Positions 11,866 to 23,769 of a DNA stretch of 64,000 bases are shown here, piece by piece. The stretch is taken from positions 1,249,872-1,313,871 of the forward strand of contig JADCRB010000053.1 in the NCBI GenBank assembly GCA_021464245.1, in the 5' to 3' direction. The notes beneath the pieces are model-generated. The model saw only the letters and a list, made by a program, of their open reading frames with translations, searched no databases and was not told the origin of the DNA. Numbering within the stretch: the stretch's first letter is position 1; each line of letters starts with the position of its first letter. The stretch comes from Carallia brachiata (Eukaryota > Streptophyta > Magnoliopsida > Malpighiales > Rhizophoraceae). The position numbers and the translations under genes are program-made.

Positions 11866-13133
11866 GTCAATTTTATTGATTGCATGAAAAATTCACTACA
11901 TCCTTATCAATTAAAGTGAATACATCAGGAAATAAATCTCGGCTCCAATTGATGTTTCCTGTGGTCCTTAGTGCTTTCCTTGCCAAGGCATGTGCAACGC
12001 CATTAGCTTTGCGAGGAACATGATTGTAACTGAACTGTCCAAAAGCATTAGAGAGTTCTCTGATGTCTGACGCTATCAATTGTTCCTCCGTCATTGCTGG
12101 ATTTTGATTGCGAATGGTCTGAACCAAAATAAGACAATCTGTCTCAACACATAGTTGGGCTAATTGTAGGTGTTTTGCTTACACTAATTCTGCCCTTATG
12201 GACATAAACTTGACCAACATCGGACTAAAAGAGCCCCTCAGCTAGTGGGAATAAGCCCCAAGGAGTTTACCTTCATGGTCAAGAAAAACAAAGCCAAGGC
12301 CCACGACTTGCTCCCCCACTGCGGCATCCACATTTACTTTAATATTTCCTTTTACTGGTGGTGTTCAGCTACGTCTTTGATCAGTATCTGTCGGGCGATG
12401 ACACAACTTTTTATTAGCTATAGTATAGTCTGCTAGCACCTTATTGGCAAGTTCAATAACTTGAAATATTCCCATTGCCTTTTTTTCCATTACCCACAAG
12501 TTCCTGCACCTCAAAATAGCCCAAGCCTGCATGACAAAAATTACTGCTGCCTACTTCTTTCCTCTCTGGAAAAATAATCGAAGCCATGACCACACATTCT
12601 CCTGTTCAACACCGATGATTCTCAGTCCCAATGGGCATGTAAACCAAATATTAGCATTCCAAGAACATTGGAACAATGCATAGGACGTAGTTTCAATATG
12701 AAGGCCACACCTTAGGCAACAGTTATCTATCTGCATTCCCCATGCTACCAAATTGGCTGTTGTTGGAAGATAATTCTTGCAGGCTCTCTAGATAAAAAAT
12801 TTGGTTTTCCCTAGGATGTTAAGGTGCTAAATGAATTTCCACTACCCAACATCCTGGTTTGGTGCCGAAGAGGATAACTGACTGGCATATATACATAACC
12901 GCTCTCTAGTTAAATAATATGTATTCTTAACCTCATAGTTACCCGACCGAGTGTGATGCCATATTAATTTGTCTTCCGGTCGTCTGTAGCTTAATTCATA
13001 GTTACTCAATTGGGTGTTTCTTGAGGAAACTTTAATCTCACTCCAACTACCGACTCCTCTGATTACTTTGATAATGAATTGTGTATCAATTGCAACTATG
13101 TCAGTCCTTTGAAATAGAGAGAAAGCCAAATCC
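11866..13133 (-). pseudogene. LINE ORF2 C-terminus (zf-RVT and RNase H), inverted
   Basis: On the minus strand this reads, in order, DKLIWHHTRSGNYEVKNTY and CCLRCGLHIETTSYALFQCS (the zinc-binding reverse-transcriptase tail, with CxxC and HxxxxC-like spacing), then GNIKVNVDAAVG, ETDCLILVQ and VPRKANGVAHALARKA (RNase H). It is the opposite direction to the flanking LINE parts, so it is either an inversion of the 3' half of the same element or a second LINE nested into it. Frames are broken. Confidence 0.75.
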
Positions 13134-13400
13134 TTTAAGCTTGAATGTGGGTTGAGGCAAGGGGATCCAATGTCCCTTTATCTTTTTATGCTCTGTGTTG
13201 AACGCTTGTCCCATTTTATCCTTGAGGCTACACAACGAAATTGAAATCCATTAAGAATCTCTCAGCATGAACCTCCAATCTCACATCTCTTTTTTGTGGA
13301 TGATCTTCTGCTTTTCGAAACTACTTCCATAGCCACTGCTGAAGCTATTGAGAGCACATTGTCTACTTTTTGCTCATCATCTATACAGAGACTTAATAAA
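13134..13400 (+). pseudogene. LINE reverse transcriptase palm fragment
   Basis: Translates as FKLECGLRQGDPMSLYLFML (the LRQGDP motif), and SHLFFVDDLLLFETT, where the catalytic FADD box is FVDD. It lies directly beside the inverted C-terminal block and ends shortly before the N at 13438. The rest of the reverse transcriptase is missing. Confidence 0.8.
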
Positions 13401-13437
13401 TAAAAATAAAAAATCCTGTTCACTAAGAACGTTTCAC

Positions 13438-13438
13438 N
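13438..13438. other. Ambiguous base (N) at left end of repeat copy 2
   Basis: A single N falls directly before the second copy of the 2.2-kb repeat. With the N at 15643 it marks both junctions, as a contig join or gap fill would. Confidence 0.95.
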
Positions 13439-13456
13439 TGAACAAGAAATTTAACG

Positions 13457-14002
13457 GGGTAAGTGACAAAAAAGTCCTAAATTTTTTAGAATTTTTATTA
13501 TTGAGTTCTAATCTATTTTGAGTTTTCAAATCAGTTTTAGACATTTAATTTTATACCATATGAGTCATTTTTTAGACAGGAATTGATTAAAAGTTGTATA
13601 TACATAGTTTGACTTAACTGAAACTGTATAAAAAATATAAATATGTCTTAAAAATAGACAAATACATTTACATTCATATTTTATTGAAATGTTATTCTTT
13701 CTCCCACATATAAAAGAGAAAACCAAATATTTTTACAACGAGAATTTATAATTTTGATTTTTACATGTGAGAGAAAAAAAAATAGTGAAGGGCACATATT
13801 TTTGTATTTTTAAGATATATTTGAGTGTTTTTTTATACTATTTTAGTTAAATCAAACTATATATTTATCAGTTTGTGATGAATTCCTGTCCAGAAAAGGA
13901 CAATAGAATGGAAATTAATGGTGGTAGGACTGATTTGAAAACTCAAAAAATTTATAACTTGTAAAATTTTTCAAAAGTTCAGAACATATTATGACCTTAT
14001 CC
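13457..14002. mobile_element. Mutator-like foldback element, copy 2
   Basis: Same element as 6361-6903, differing by several small indels (for example an extra T in a T run near 13830 and an extra TG near 13876). Confidence 0.65.
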
Positions 14003-14736
14003 AGAAATTGATATTCTTATGATGATTTTGGCTTCTTTTGACTGTTTCACAGAAAGCAAATATACGATTTAATTACCGATTATAAAATTTGAACACAAGG
14101 TGTGACTGTGTATATATTATAGCTAGTTTTTTTTTGTTTGTGCTACGTACAGGTCTATGTAAATATATATTAAATGATCATAACTTTGTTGTTCTAGATC
14201 ATGAGCAAAAAATCATCATAATAATGAAGAAAATAAAGACTATAGTACTATGCGCAAGGCAGCAAGCACGCCCCACACCTGCCCCATTGTTAGATACGAG
14301 CCTCTCTAAGGTTTGTTGTTGCCAAGAGAATAAAGACATGACGAAGAGAAAAAAAATCCAGGTGTACAAATGCATACATTTAAATATAGATTATAAACCA
14401 TTTTATGAATCAAAATTAAAAATCAACTTCACATTAGTAGTCATTATCCTATATAATCCCGGTACAGTAAAAAATAGAACACTAAAATTTACAATAAATT
14501 TATATATAAATAATATTAAGAATGAAATCTTAATTATTCTTTTATTTTTGCTTTCTCGGGTTTACTTTTTTCTTCTTTCCATATTAAAAGTAAAATGAAC
14601 AAACTTTAAAACATAAAGGATATATCATCTAGGTCTTCAAATGCAACGATCGATTTCTTAACTTTCTTTGTTCAAAATAATTCATTCAGTTACTATGTTT
14701 TAAGAACGAAAAGAACTTGAACTTGAGCTTCTCAGC

Positions 14737-14937
14737 GCACCCGATAAGACTTTTTGCGGAAAAGTCATTGGTAGCCTCAATGAATTGGGAGAACTTGAGC
14801 ATCCTTAGTTGCCTTAGGAAAGTAGCTATATTTATGCTCAATGGCTCTTTCTCTTTGTCAATCTACAATGTTGTAGCTACATGGGCCGCTTGCAAGCTAC
14901 TAAGCATATTGACGTCCTCTGTTTCTCTTTGTCTCCT
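14737..14937 (-). pseudogene. BRI1-like receptor kinase fragment, copy 2
   Basis: Identical in reading to 7639-7839, including the TAG stop after AAHVATTL and the truncation after LIGC. It is part of the repeated 2.2-kb block, not an independent event. Confidence 0.8.
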
Positions 14938-15642
14938 CTACTGTCATATGCAGCTGAATTTGATGCTGGTTGATAACTACTACTATGACAATACAAATGA
15001 AACTTACTAGCTTGAATGCCAGTTTTATAATGAAAGCACTTAGAGCAAAGAAAGTCTTTTTGCCTTGAGAGAGATTATACAATACTTGAATATAACTTTC
15101 TTCACATGTAAAACATCTTCAAGTGATGTTTAAGTAGCTGCAAGATAGGTTAGAAACTTGTTAGAGCCGTTGCCATGGGTTGCACATGCATACTTTGTTG
15201 TTTTCTTCTTGACACCTTTGCATTGTTTTCCTTGTCTGACACCTTTTGGTAGAACGGCTATAACTTGGCACAGACAGTTTGCAAAATTGTGATTCCTTTT
15301 TTGTTATTTAATAGACTGTTAGAGATCTCTACCCACTAAATTTGACTAGTTTTGAATGAGTTTAGCATAATTAAATAAATATTGGAATATAGACGTTAAA
15401 GTTCCATCAGATAGTCTGCACACTTTTAGTAGAACGTTAATATCTTGTAGATGGCCTTAAATTTTGACGTGATTCTTTTTGCATTGATTAATAGACAGAA
15501 TAGGGAATCTACACAAAAAAGTTGGCATTCAAATTCGTCGTGTGCTCTTCTAGGCAGCCGTTGCAATTCACTCCATGTGCACTGAAGTTTCTAACAGCTT
15601 GCACCTTTTTGGTATAAAATTCATAAGTTTTTCTCTAAGACT

Positions 15643-15643
15643 N
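15643..15643. other. Ambiguous base (N) at right end of repeat copy 2
   Basis: Single N exactly after the last base shared with copy 1. The sequence to its right is not the natural continuation of copy 1. Confidence 0.95.
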
Positions 15644-15654
15644 CGAACTCTTTT

Positions 15655-15715
15655 TTTTCTCCTCTACTGTCATATGCAGCTGAATTAGATGCTGGTCGAT
15701 AACTACTACGATGGC
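15655..15715 (-). repeat. Third, diverged partial copy of the 2.2-kb repeat
   Basis: Resembles 7833-7895 (shared CTACTGTCATATGCAGCTGA) with substitutions such as TTTGATGCTGG to TTAGATGCTGG. It covers sequence just upstream of the receptor-kinase fragment on the minus strand and shows that a related, older copy genuinely exists at this side of the join. Confidence 0.7.
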
Positions 15716-16372
15716 AATATGGCAGGGAAACCCAACAAAGTCTTGGATTGTTGCATGCTCGAGCTGACCCGTTCGTAGAATTTACCCTGTTAATTCATTA
15801 TTGGATAGATCAATTTGCACCAAGAAAGAGAGATTGGAGAACGAATCTAGGATTTCGCCTTGCAATTTTAATTTGCTCCTTCTAACCGTTTTGAGTTGAT
15901 TATATAGCCATAATGAGAAAATCCAAACAACCTTGTTATTGGGAAAAAGGAAGACGAAAGAATCTCTTAATTAACATTTAATAATGAAAACTTTTGGCCT
16001 TCTACCTTCAAAGAATTAAATCAAAAAAACGATGAGGTATAAGAATATAAAGAGTTGTAACTTAGGAATACATATTTGTTTTCAAAGAGAAGATATTAAA
16101 AATATTTGGCAAATAAAAGGTTATAACTCAAAATGAACAAGAAAAGAAGAAGAGACATGCCACATGACATGACTATTTCTTAGCTTTAGATATATATATA
16201 TATATATATATATGTAGATTAATACTACACTCCTGCAATGCACAACAAGTTTATTATATTTATTCAAAAGTACATTTTTATTTATGATTTATTTGAAAGA
16301 GAAAAATAAAAATAAAAAATCTTAAATTTGGAATATATATATATATATATAGAAAAAGCAAGAGTGGAAAAG
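15716..16372. other. AT-rich intergenic DNA
   Basis: No gene seen. It contains (AT)n tracts at about 16191-16213 and 16337-16350. Confidence 0.5.
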
Positions 16373-16385
16373 CTATTATAAGGGC

Positions 16386-16526
16386 CCTTTTTTTTTTTTT
16401 TGAGCTTTCATAAATCTAGATCAATTGGTTGGGTGGAAGAAGAACAGTTTGGAAAGTTGAAGGTTCGAATCTCAACTTCACACTTGCTGACATACTGTCA
16501 ATGTCGTATGAATTAGAAGTTCACTA
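16386..16526. mobile_element. SINE-like retroposon with 13-bp target duplication
   Basis: Flanked by a perfect 13-base direct repeat, CTATTATAAGGGC (16373-16385 and 16527-16539). The insert starts with a run of about 14 T. On the plus strand it contains tRNA-like pol III promoter elements: a box A-like TAGATCAATTGG near 16413 and a box B-like GGTTCGAATC near 16463. Orientation is unclear: the T run suggests a minus-strand poly(A) tail, the promoter boxes suggest plus. Confidence 0.6.
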
Positions 16527-16630
16527 CTATTATAAGGGCTTATTAGCACATGGAAAAGTTTAATTAAGGTAGATATAAGATACACTTCAGATTACATCTC
16601 ATCTCTAACTCTTCTCTCCACACGACAACG

Positions 16631-16880
16631 TGATAGCACACTAGGAGGCCTTTATTTTTTTCTACTTAATTCCTGGCTTCAAGGCCTGCCCATTATAATA
16701 TATGCTTCAAGGACCGAAATCTTTTGCTCAAAAATATGTCAGTCTTCGCAATCCGCAACTTGTTTCGAATCAGTAGCATTGCTCTTTAGATACTCGGGTT
16801 TCAACGTCGAAAGCGATTTCGTGAGAGCACTTGGATCTTTTAATCAAAGGCAGCGATAATCCTCATGTATAAGCAACTCA
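16631..16880 (-). pseudogene. AADC pseudogene with internal deletion
   Basis: Reverse complement matches the decarboxylase at 2966-4480 from just before the GGATTGTTGCTGCC region (about 3890) through the catalytic PEYL codons to CTTGAAG at about 4070, then jumps to the last ten codons, the stop and the first 60 bases of the 3' untranslated region. About 385 bases (codons roughly 369-495) are missing. There are in-frame stops after the DYKDW-equivalent region. Keeping parental 3' flank and the minus orientation points to a DNA-level duplication, later deleted. Confidence 0.88.
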
Positions 16881-17998
16881 TTCTTTGAAAAAAAAAATTG
16901 TCATCTCTTAATTAAGTATTGGATCATAATAGGATTAGCAAAAACTGTCTCACCAAACTTATCAAAGAAAAAAAAAAAGGAAAGCAAAGTTGATAAAGCA
17001 TTTGTTAATAGTAAAAATATAGAGTCAATATCTAAATTAATCTGATAAATATTAATAAATAAAAATTTGATAAATATCGAGAGACGATTTTTATAATAAG
17101 AATTATTATCTATAAGTATTTGAAAAAGCGGCGTGCATCTAAAGGAATATTAAATTCCTTATTAGCAGTATAGAGGTGGCTTTTTTTTTTTTTTTCGTTC
17201 TGTTATAAGAGAGAATATTAATCACTAAAATTCTAACACAATACTGAGAAATTTTAACAGAATGTATCAATTAGTTATTCTCAAAACACGAAACTGAAGT
17301 TGGCGTCTATAGTTATTAAAAAATTGAAAGTGTTAGCTAGACAAGATATTAGTTAATGTGTGCATAAAAGATATAATTTGGACTGCCAGTCACAATTAAT
17401 AATCTTTTTACTTTTTTGGTTTTTGAATCTCTACTTGAAAGTACAGATTGCACCTCATTTTGATAGTGTAGTTTAATTGGAGTGATAGAAAGTATTTGTT
17501 TTATATTGAAAAGTTTAGAATTCGAATTCTAATTATCACTCTTACATGCTTTCTCTCCGATAATAGGTTACTGTTTGTATTATAAACAGAGTGCATCCCA
17601 TTGCGTGTACCAATCTCCAAGTCCACTTAGTAAGGCTCTAAAAAAATTTTGGTAATCGTAACTGTCTAAAAATATTATGGGAATCGTAATTAGGAATGCC
17701 GTTCAAAGGAATTTAAAATTCCCTTGGGTAAACAAGCGGGAGCGAAAGGAATCGTTAATTCTTTTGCGCGGAGGCTGATGCTCTGAAGGGGCGGGACGTG
17801 CCAAGGATTTGTTAGTTAGCAGTAGCTTAGACTATCATATCAGTGTGTGTTCCGTTTGATAAAAAAAATAATTTACGCATTATTGTGCTAATTAAATTAG
17901 CCATAACGTGACTTGATAAAATTTGAAATTATTTATACATTTTTTTTTGCATAAATTAAAGATTATAATCTCAAATGAGAAACATGTAGGGGATTTTT
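16881..17998. other. AT-rich intergenic DNA
   Basis: No coding region or complete mobile element could be supported. Short AT-rich simple sequences only. Confidence 0.5.
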
Positions 17999-18150
17999 AT
18001 TTTTACTTCCTTTTTTAAGTGAGTTTGATTTATTCATAATCTTACATCACATAATAAGTGGGTCAATTTGAATAAAAAAATTAAAAATAATATTTGAATG
18101 ATATTAAATTATTAGTTAGTTTTACTCAAAGAAAAAGAAGTAAAATTAGC
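17999..18150. mobile_element. MITE-like element, copy 2
   Basis: Ends TTTTACTTCCTTTTTT at the left and its rough complement AGAAAAAGAAGTAAAA at the right form an imperfect terminal inverted repeat. The core (TCATAATCTTACATCACA) is shared with 10090-10236. Non-coding. Confidence 0.55.
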
Positions 18151-18170
18151 AAGTGCTGAAAAAATAAACC

Positions 18171-20247
18171 TGTTGGTCCCGAAATTAGTCAAGAGCGGGG
18201 TGAATTAAGTAATATAATAACTTATAGTCGAATCAATAAAGTTAAACAAATAAAAATATTCAAACACAATATAAAACTTAAGTGAATTATATGCAAGTAA
18301 TAATAAACAAACAAAAGAGAATTACTAATTTTACTTGTGTGTGTTTGTAAACAAGATCGAGATAAACAATAAGTGTACCGTGTGTGTTAATGAGCAATGA
18401 TTATGAAAAAGCTTAAGGGACAGAGAAATCAATGCAAGAAATTTATAGTAGTTTGGTTTATCCTAAACCTATGTCTATTTCCCAAGATCATAATTGGAAA
18501 TTTCATAATTCATTATCAATCTTCTTCACGAGAGAAGATCAAACCCTTATAACACTTCAGTCATCCGACCAAGAGCAGACTAGCTTTTTTCTCAACCACA
18601 CGAAGGTCAACTGACCTTTCTCACAATCACTTGATGGTCACTTAAACTCGCTAACACAGAGGTCTAGACCTTACAAAATTTCACAAAGCTTTCTCACAAA
18701 AAGAGCAGATTTCTCACTAAAGCTCACTTTTTCCCTTTTTCTCCTCACTGTTGGCTTCACTCTCTCTTATAGATATTACAATACACTTACACAATAAAAC
18801 TCACATCACATATGGAAATAATACTTGAGAGAGATTAAGAGAGAATGAGAGGAATGGAGAGGGATGAATGGAGCATTGATAGAGTCACCTATTTATAGGC
18901 GAATGAGGGTGTAAGGGCTGCTAAAATGCATTAACGAGGACTGATTTTACAGCCAATGGATCCCCAAAATCTTGGCTTTGAATGATGATGATTGTCTTCA
19001 CAGATTTAACAGCTCTTCAGAAAATCATTCATATCTCTATGTATATAGCTCCAAATTATGTCCTAATTCTTGAATTTGGAAGTAGACATCTAGAGCTTTC
19101 CATCCATGTGTATATCATAGCCTGATTTCACTCCAGCTAGCCATGGTGCCTTCTGCAAGTTGACTAATCCTGTTGGCAGGGCAAACTGTGCACCCTTCAA
19201 TGCTTTGGCAATATCTCCTTCAACAAATATCTAATTAAAGTAATTCTTATCAATTTAAAAACTAGACAAAATTTTCTTTCTATGCATATAAGGTTTAACA
19301 GCTAATTCTTTCCCATTTGTTTACAATCATCTTTGAAAGTGGACTGATCCTATCTGCCTTCATAGATTGAACACCTTTCAATTGGTAGATTATAACTTCC
19401 TCCAAAAATATCCAATTGAGTTGATTATTAAGGTTTTAGCAACTAGACAGAATTATCTTTCCATCCATATAAAATTTATCGTATGATTCGTCTCCAGCTG
19501 TTTATAGTGATGTCTCCAAATAGACGGAACCAGTGTATCTCGACAGCTTGCGCAAGTTTCAATTTCTGCCCAATAACATTCTATAGGAATGTCTAATTAA
19601 TTCCATTTTGGATGATTTGAAAACTGAATTCAATGTGCTTTCTAACCATATAAAGCTTTCAACATAATATTACCCTATCTGAATGTTCCAACCTCTAGAA
19701 GTTAACTCATCTAGAAGGCATTGATAGCTTATGCATGTTCCAAATTATTGTTCATAACTTCTTGCACACAACTCCAATTAATATGAACCATTTGAAAGTA
19801 GACTCAATAAGTTTTTCAATGACATATAACTTGGCACATAATTCATCATAAGTAGTCTGCAACGTTTTTTGGAGATGCACCTATGTGGTGTGTCGTCACA
19901 GTTTGAGCCCTCATTACGCTTTTAGTCATAACTTGCTATATAGAATTCCAATTGACATAATTCTAGTGGCAATGGAAACTAGACTCTTCTAGCTTTCAAA
20001 CTATGTATAGCTCGCCGTCTAATTTATCTCTATGTGAACAAACAAGCCTTTTAATATTGGCTATATAGGATAATACTCGTACTAAATGGAACCAATATCA
20101 ATAGTTTTCTTGTGCTTGCATTATTTCCTGTTCAATTATTGTTTGTTTAATTAAAAGCCTTTCATTGCACATTTAAATAAACATATTAGTAATTATCAAT
20201 ATTTTACAATCATCAAAATTGAATAATAAAACTTCAGGGTCTCAACA
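18171..20247 (-). mobile_element. Solo LTR of 2.08 kb
   Basis: Begins TGTTGGTCCC and ends CTCAACA, so the ends are the inverted TGTTG/CAACA pair of an LTR, and it is flanked by the 5-base direct repeat AAACC (18166-18170 and 20248-20252). No internal retroviral-type genes are present, so it is one LTR left after recombination. A TATA-like CTATAAATAGG on the minus strand (near 18890-18900) sets the orientation. Its minus-strand upstream half (about 18950-20130) is made of loosely repeated units of roughly 165-190 bases. Confidence 0.88.
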
Positions 20248-20282
20248 AAACCAAATACTTTTTGCTGTGCCAAATGCCTATG

Positions 20283-20900
20283 TAGAGGTGTCAAAAGCTG
20301 ACACGACCCAATGGGTTGACCCGAACCCGCCCGAAAAAATACGACCCGAACCCGACCCGAAGGATGACCTAACCCGAAATGACCCGAACCCGAATGACCC
20401 GAAAATTTTTGGGTCAAACCCGACCCAACCCTAACCCGACCCGTTGACCCGAACTTTTTTTTTCTTAAGGGAACAAAAAAATAAAATGAAAAAATTTAGC
20501 ATATTTTATATTATAAAAAGTATAGATTATACTATTTTCAATATAAATCTTAATTATAAATTTTTTTAGAATATTTTGAAATTTTTTATACAGTTTTAAA
20601 TTTTATTTTAATTTTTAAAAATATTTTAAAAAAAAAATTTTCAATTATTTTTCAATCATATGATTTTCTTTGATTTTTAAGAATTTTTAGTAAAATTTTT
20701 GAAATTTTTAAATTTTTAAAATTTTTAATAAAAAATGTCACGTCATCAAAAATGATGACGTGGCCAACCCGTGGGTTGACTCGAATCCGAAGTGACCCAA
20801 CCCAAAATGACCCGAAGATAACTTGACCCGTAAGTAACCCGACCCGAACCCGAAGTGACCCAACCCGAACCCCACCCGATGACCCGTTTTGACACCTATA
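20283..20900. mobile_element. Non-autonomous hAT element, 618 bp
   Basis: Terminal inverted repeats TAGAGGTGTCAAAA and (complement of the right end) TATAGGTGTCAAAA differ at one base, and the insert is flanked by a perfect 8-base target duplication TGCCTATG (20275-20282, 20901-20908). Eight-base duplications and this end sequence are typical of hAT elements. The ends are packed with degenerate GACCCGAACCCG units in both halves; the centre is AT-rich. No transposase. It sits inside LINE-derived sequence, 30 bases from the solo LTR. Confidence 0.92.
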
Positions 20901-20908
20901 TGCCTATG

Positions 20909-21484
20909 CGTCGAAAAGATTCTCTCTCCCTTGACTAAAACCCCTCTTCCCCTTCCTCCACCCTCTTCGATAGAGGACAATCACCCAAGCCAACTCTCAA
21001 GTGAAGAAGCTAATATCCTCTATTGTTCCACCAAGAAGAAGAAATCTGGTGAGCCTCCTTCCTCTCTAGAAATAGACATGCATGATCCTTCTGCGGGCAT
21101 GGCCACTTACAGAGATAAGCTGGAAGGGACATCGTTGATTGGATCTCCTTTAGAGCTTCCAAAATCTCCCCTTCCTACGGGCCAACAAGAGGCTTGCAAT
21201 ATCAGCGTGCTATATAAAGAAGGAGTTCCTCACTTTTGCTGCTCTAAAGCGAAACTGGTTGCTCTCAGGGACTCTGGGAGTGATACGCTCAATATCAAAC
21301 TATGGCGATGCTCTACTAGTTACAACCACCTCTAAAATCAGCTGAACGTTCTTTGGAAGCCAGAAGGTGATCTCTAGATAATGGATCTTGAAAATGAGTA
21401 TTTCAATGTTAAGATTACTTGTGCAGATAACTACTTTACTGCTCTTTGCGGGGAGCCTTGGGCGATCCTTGGCCATTATCTTGT
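20909..21484 (+). pseudogene. LINE ORF1 fragment, second copy
   Basis: Broken frames match the ORF1 remnant at 8930-9340, sharing TYRDKLEGT, LPKSPLPT and QQEACNISVLYKEGVP, and continuing at nucleotide level through CTTTGCGGGGAGCCTTGGG. The match ends abruptly after CCATTATCTTGTG at 21484. It is truncated at both ends and interrupted at the left by the hAT element. Confidence 0.8.
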
Positions 21485-23059
21485 GTATATATGCAAATGG
21501 ATGTATGTTGACATTCAGGTAAAGTATGCACATATGTTCTGGCTACTGTTACCTAATTAAGGAAGGAAGGCAGGCAAGGAATGAAGCAGGGAAATTTGTG
21601 ATCCTCAAACAAAATTTTCAATGGATTTGCTTCAAAAAAAAAAAAACAAAAAGAAAAGAAAAGGGCTCTTTCCTACTTTTAGCATTGCTTATGTTTACTT
21701 GTTAGAGAGAGGACAGAGATAAAGACAGACAGACAGACACACTGAGAGATATTATATGTTTCTGGAAAGGAGATCTTTCTAAATGGGCGGAACTGCAACT
21801 GTAAGTGCATCACAAGACTTACCTCCCAGAGTTTGTAGCGCTGGTTCTTAATTATAATTGACCGGTTTAAAGACACAAGGAATGAACAAGAAGAAGAGGA
21901 CAAAAAATGGAAGCAGAAGAAAGAGCTTGAGGATGTGAAATATACATAAGATAAGAAAATTAAAGGGGAGAGAGATGGTAGGACAAATATAAAAGAAGGG
22001 GGAACTAGGGGAAGAAGGTAAAGGAAGCCGGGGAACTAAGAGAATTGAAGTAAGGGACCGCTCAATTGCGCATGGCTTGATGCTTGTTCCCAGCTTCTTA
22101 TGTCATTCCCCTGTACCTTCTTCAAACAACCCTGTTTTATTTTCATGTTTTCTATAACAAAAAAAAAAAAAAATTTTAACACGTAACTATAATAGTAAGA
22201 ATATTGTAGACATGCAATAATTTAAATTGTTAAATTAGTTAAATTTTTTGAAAAAATAAATTCTTAGATATCCAGTGTGCCTACAAAACCTTCTTCTATA
22301 AATTTCTCGTATATATCGTCTGGTAATAATGTTCCCCGTTCCTATATAACCCTCCAACGTTTAATTAATCCTGTTGTTCTCCGAGCCCTTGTTTGGATAG
22401 AGTGAGAGAGAAAGTGAACTAAAAGATTTGGAGAAAAGAATGAGACGAGAAAATGGTAACTTTCTATCTAGTGATTGGATTATCTTGAATTTATACGTTG
22501 TGTTAATACAATCATTAGTTATATATTTTTAGTTTTTAAATGTGTGGTCACAATTAATAAAAAAAAATCACAAATATACAATTAAATCATAATAATATAA
22601 TATTAGATCATTTCTATCATGCATTAAAATCTTCCTGATTCATAATCCTATAATTAGATGACAGATTTTCAATTTTGCAATGCAACCATAAATTAAGATT
22701 TCAAGTAATTACGTCATCATTAGATCGCATGATTAATTATATAATGTTAATTAATTATGTCGATAACTGGAGCATTGGAATGGTGATATATAAGGCTCTC
22801 CATAAGTTTGAGAAGAAAAGCAAGGAAACAATTAACATTTTTTTTTTTTTGTTTTGTTTTGGTGCGAGGAAAACTATTAACATGGTTCAAAACTAGACTC
22901 AAGAATAAGAATAAGAATAAAAACTAAATTCATTCAAGCCAACCCTCTTAAAAAAATAATAATTTATTCCAAGTATTCATTTTAATGCATAAATTATAAT
23001 GGCTAAGCTATATTGATCTATAAACCTATTTTGGGTGTGCGATTTTTGTGGATGGACAG
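21485..23059. other. AT-rich region without recognised gene
   Basis: No coding region, RNA gene or bounded element could be supported. It precedes the NAC exon, but I found no match to a NAC first exon here. Confidence 0.5.
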
Positions 23060-23331
23060 AGAGATGCAGGATTGGGTACGAGGAGCAGAATGAGTGGTAT
23101 TTTTTTAGCCACAAGGATAAGAAGTATCCAACAGGGACAAGGACCAACAGAGCGACCATGGCTGGTTTTTGGAAGGCAACAGGAAAAGACAAAGCAGTGT
23201 ATGACAAGACAAAATTCATTGGGATGAGAAAAACCCTTGTCTTCTACAAAGGAAGAGCCCCAAATGGGCAGAAAACTGATTGGATCATGCATGAATATAG
23301 GCTTGAATCTGAAGAGAATGGTCCTCCACAG
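23060..23331 (+). pseudogene. Orphan exon of a VND-type NAC transcription factor
   Basis: A 272-base block encodes the central part of a NAC DNA-binding domain: [20 protein letters not shown], then [20 protein letters not shown], then [19 protein letters not shown] and [18 protein letters not shown]. This matches exon 2 of VND-class (vessel development) NAC genes very closely, without a stop. It has a good 3' splice site (GATGGACAG) and ends at CCACAG followed by GCAAGC, a GC-type donor. No first exon (the PPGFRFHPTDEE part) or third exon (WVVCRAFKKR part) is visible nearby, so it is a stranded exon and not a working gene. Confidence 0.85.
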
Positions 23332-23769
23332 GCAAGCATCAGCCCCTTTTGTTCAAATGCTCTCTCTCTCTCTAACTCTCTCTCTCTCTTCAAGGAGACA
23401 AGATAATTACCTTTTCATAAGTTCTTAATATTAATTACCTAACTTTTGGTATAAAACTTATGAGCACTACTTTGCATAAAGTCAATTTTTAACAATCCAT
23501 CTTTTCAACTTATGAGAAGCAGAAATCCACTGAATTGATATTCATGCATAGACCAGGATCTGCAGTCTCACACCATGAATGTTTAGTAGAAAGACTAATT
23601 CCACAATCTATAGGTCAAAAGTTTCTCGCAGTTCTAAAGCTTATGAATACATTTCCATCAATCCCTTTTCTTGTATGCATGGTTTCTCTCTCTGTTCATT
23701 TTGTCAAAAGTAATATTCCAATTTTCTTCCCATTTAATTGAACTTTGCATTGTATCCACTACTTTGTAG

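Larger units (their letters stand above)
13439..15642. repeat. 2.2-kb repeat, copy 2 (between two Ns)
   Basis: Matches 6343-8545 in the same direction, starting and stopping exactly at the flanking Ns. It carries the same foldback element (13457-14002), the same receptor-kinase fragment (14737-14937) and the same tandem LTR-like region. Some indels in the first kilobase favour a true second allele or copy over exact duplication of reads, but its placement here is doubtful. Confidence 0.9.

Noticed and set aside
16410..16475. Possible tRNA gene (box A and box B)
   Set aside because: No cloverleaf can be closed and the segment lies between a 13-base target duplication, so it is a SINE-like retroposon.
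20300..20460. GACCCGAACCCG units considered as a satellite or telomere-like array
   Set aside because: They are confined to the subterminal parts of a hAT element with clear ends and an 8-base target duplication.
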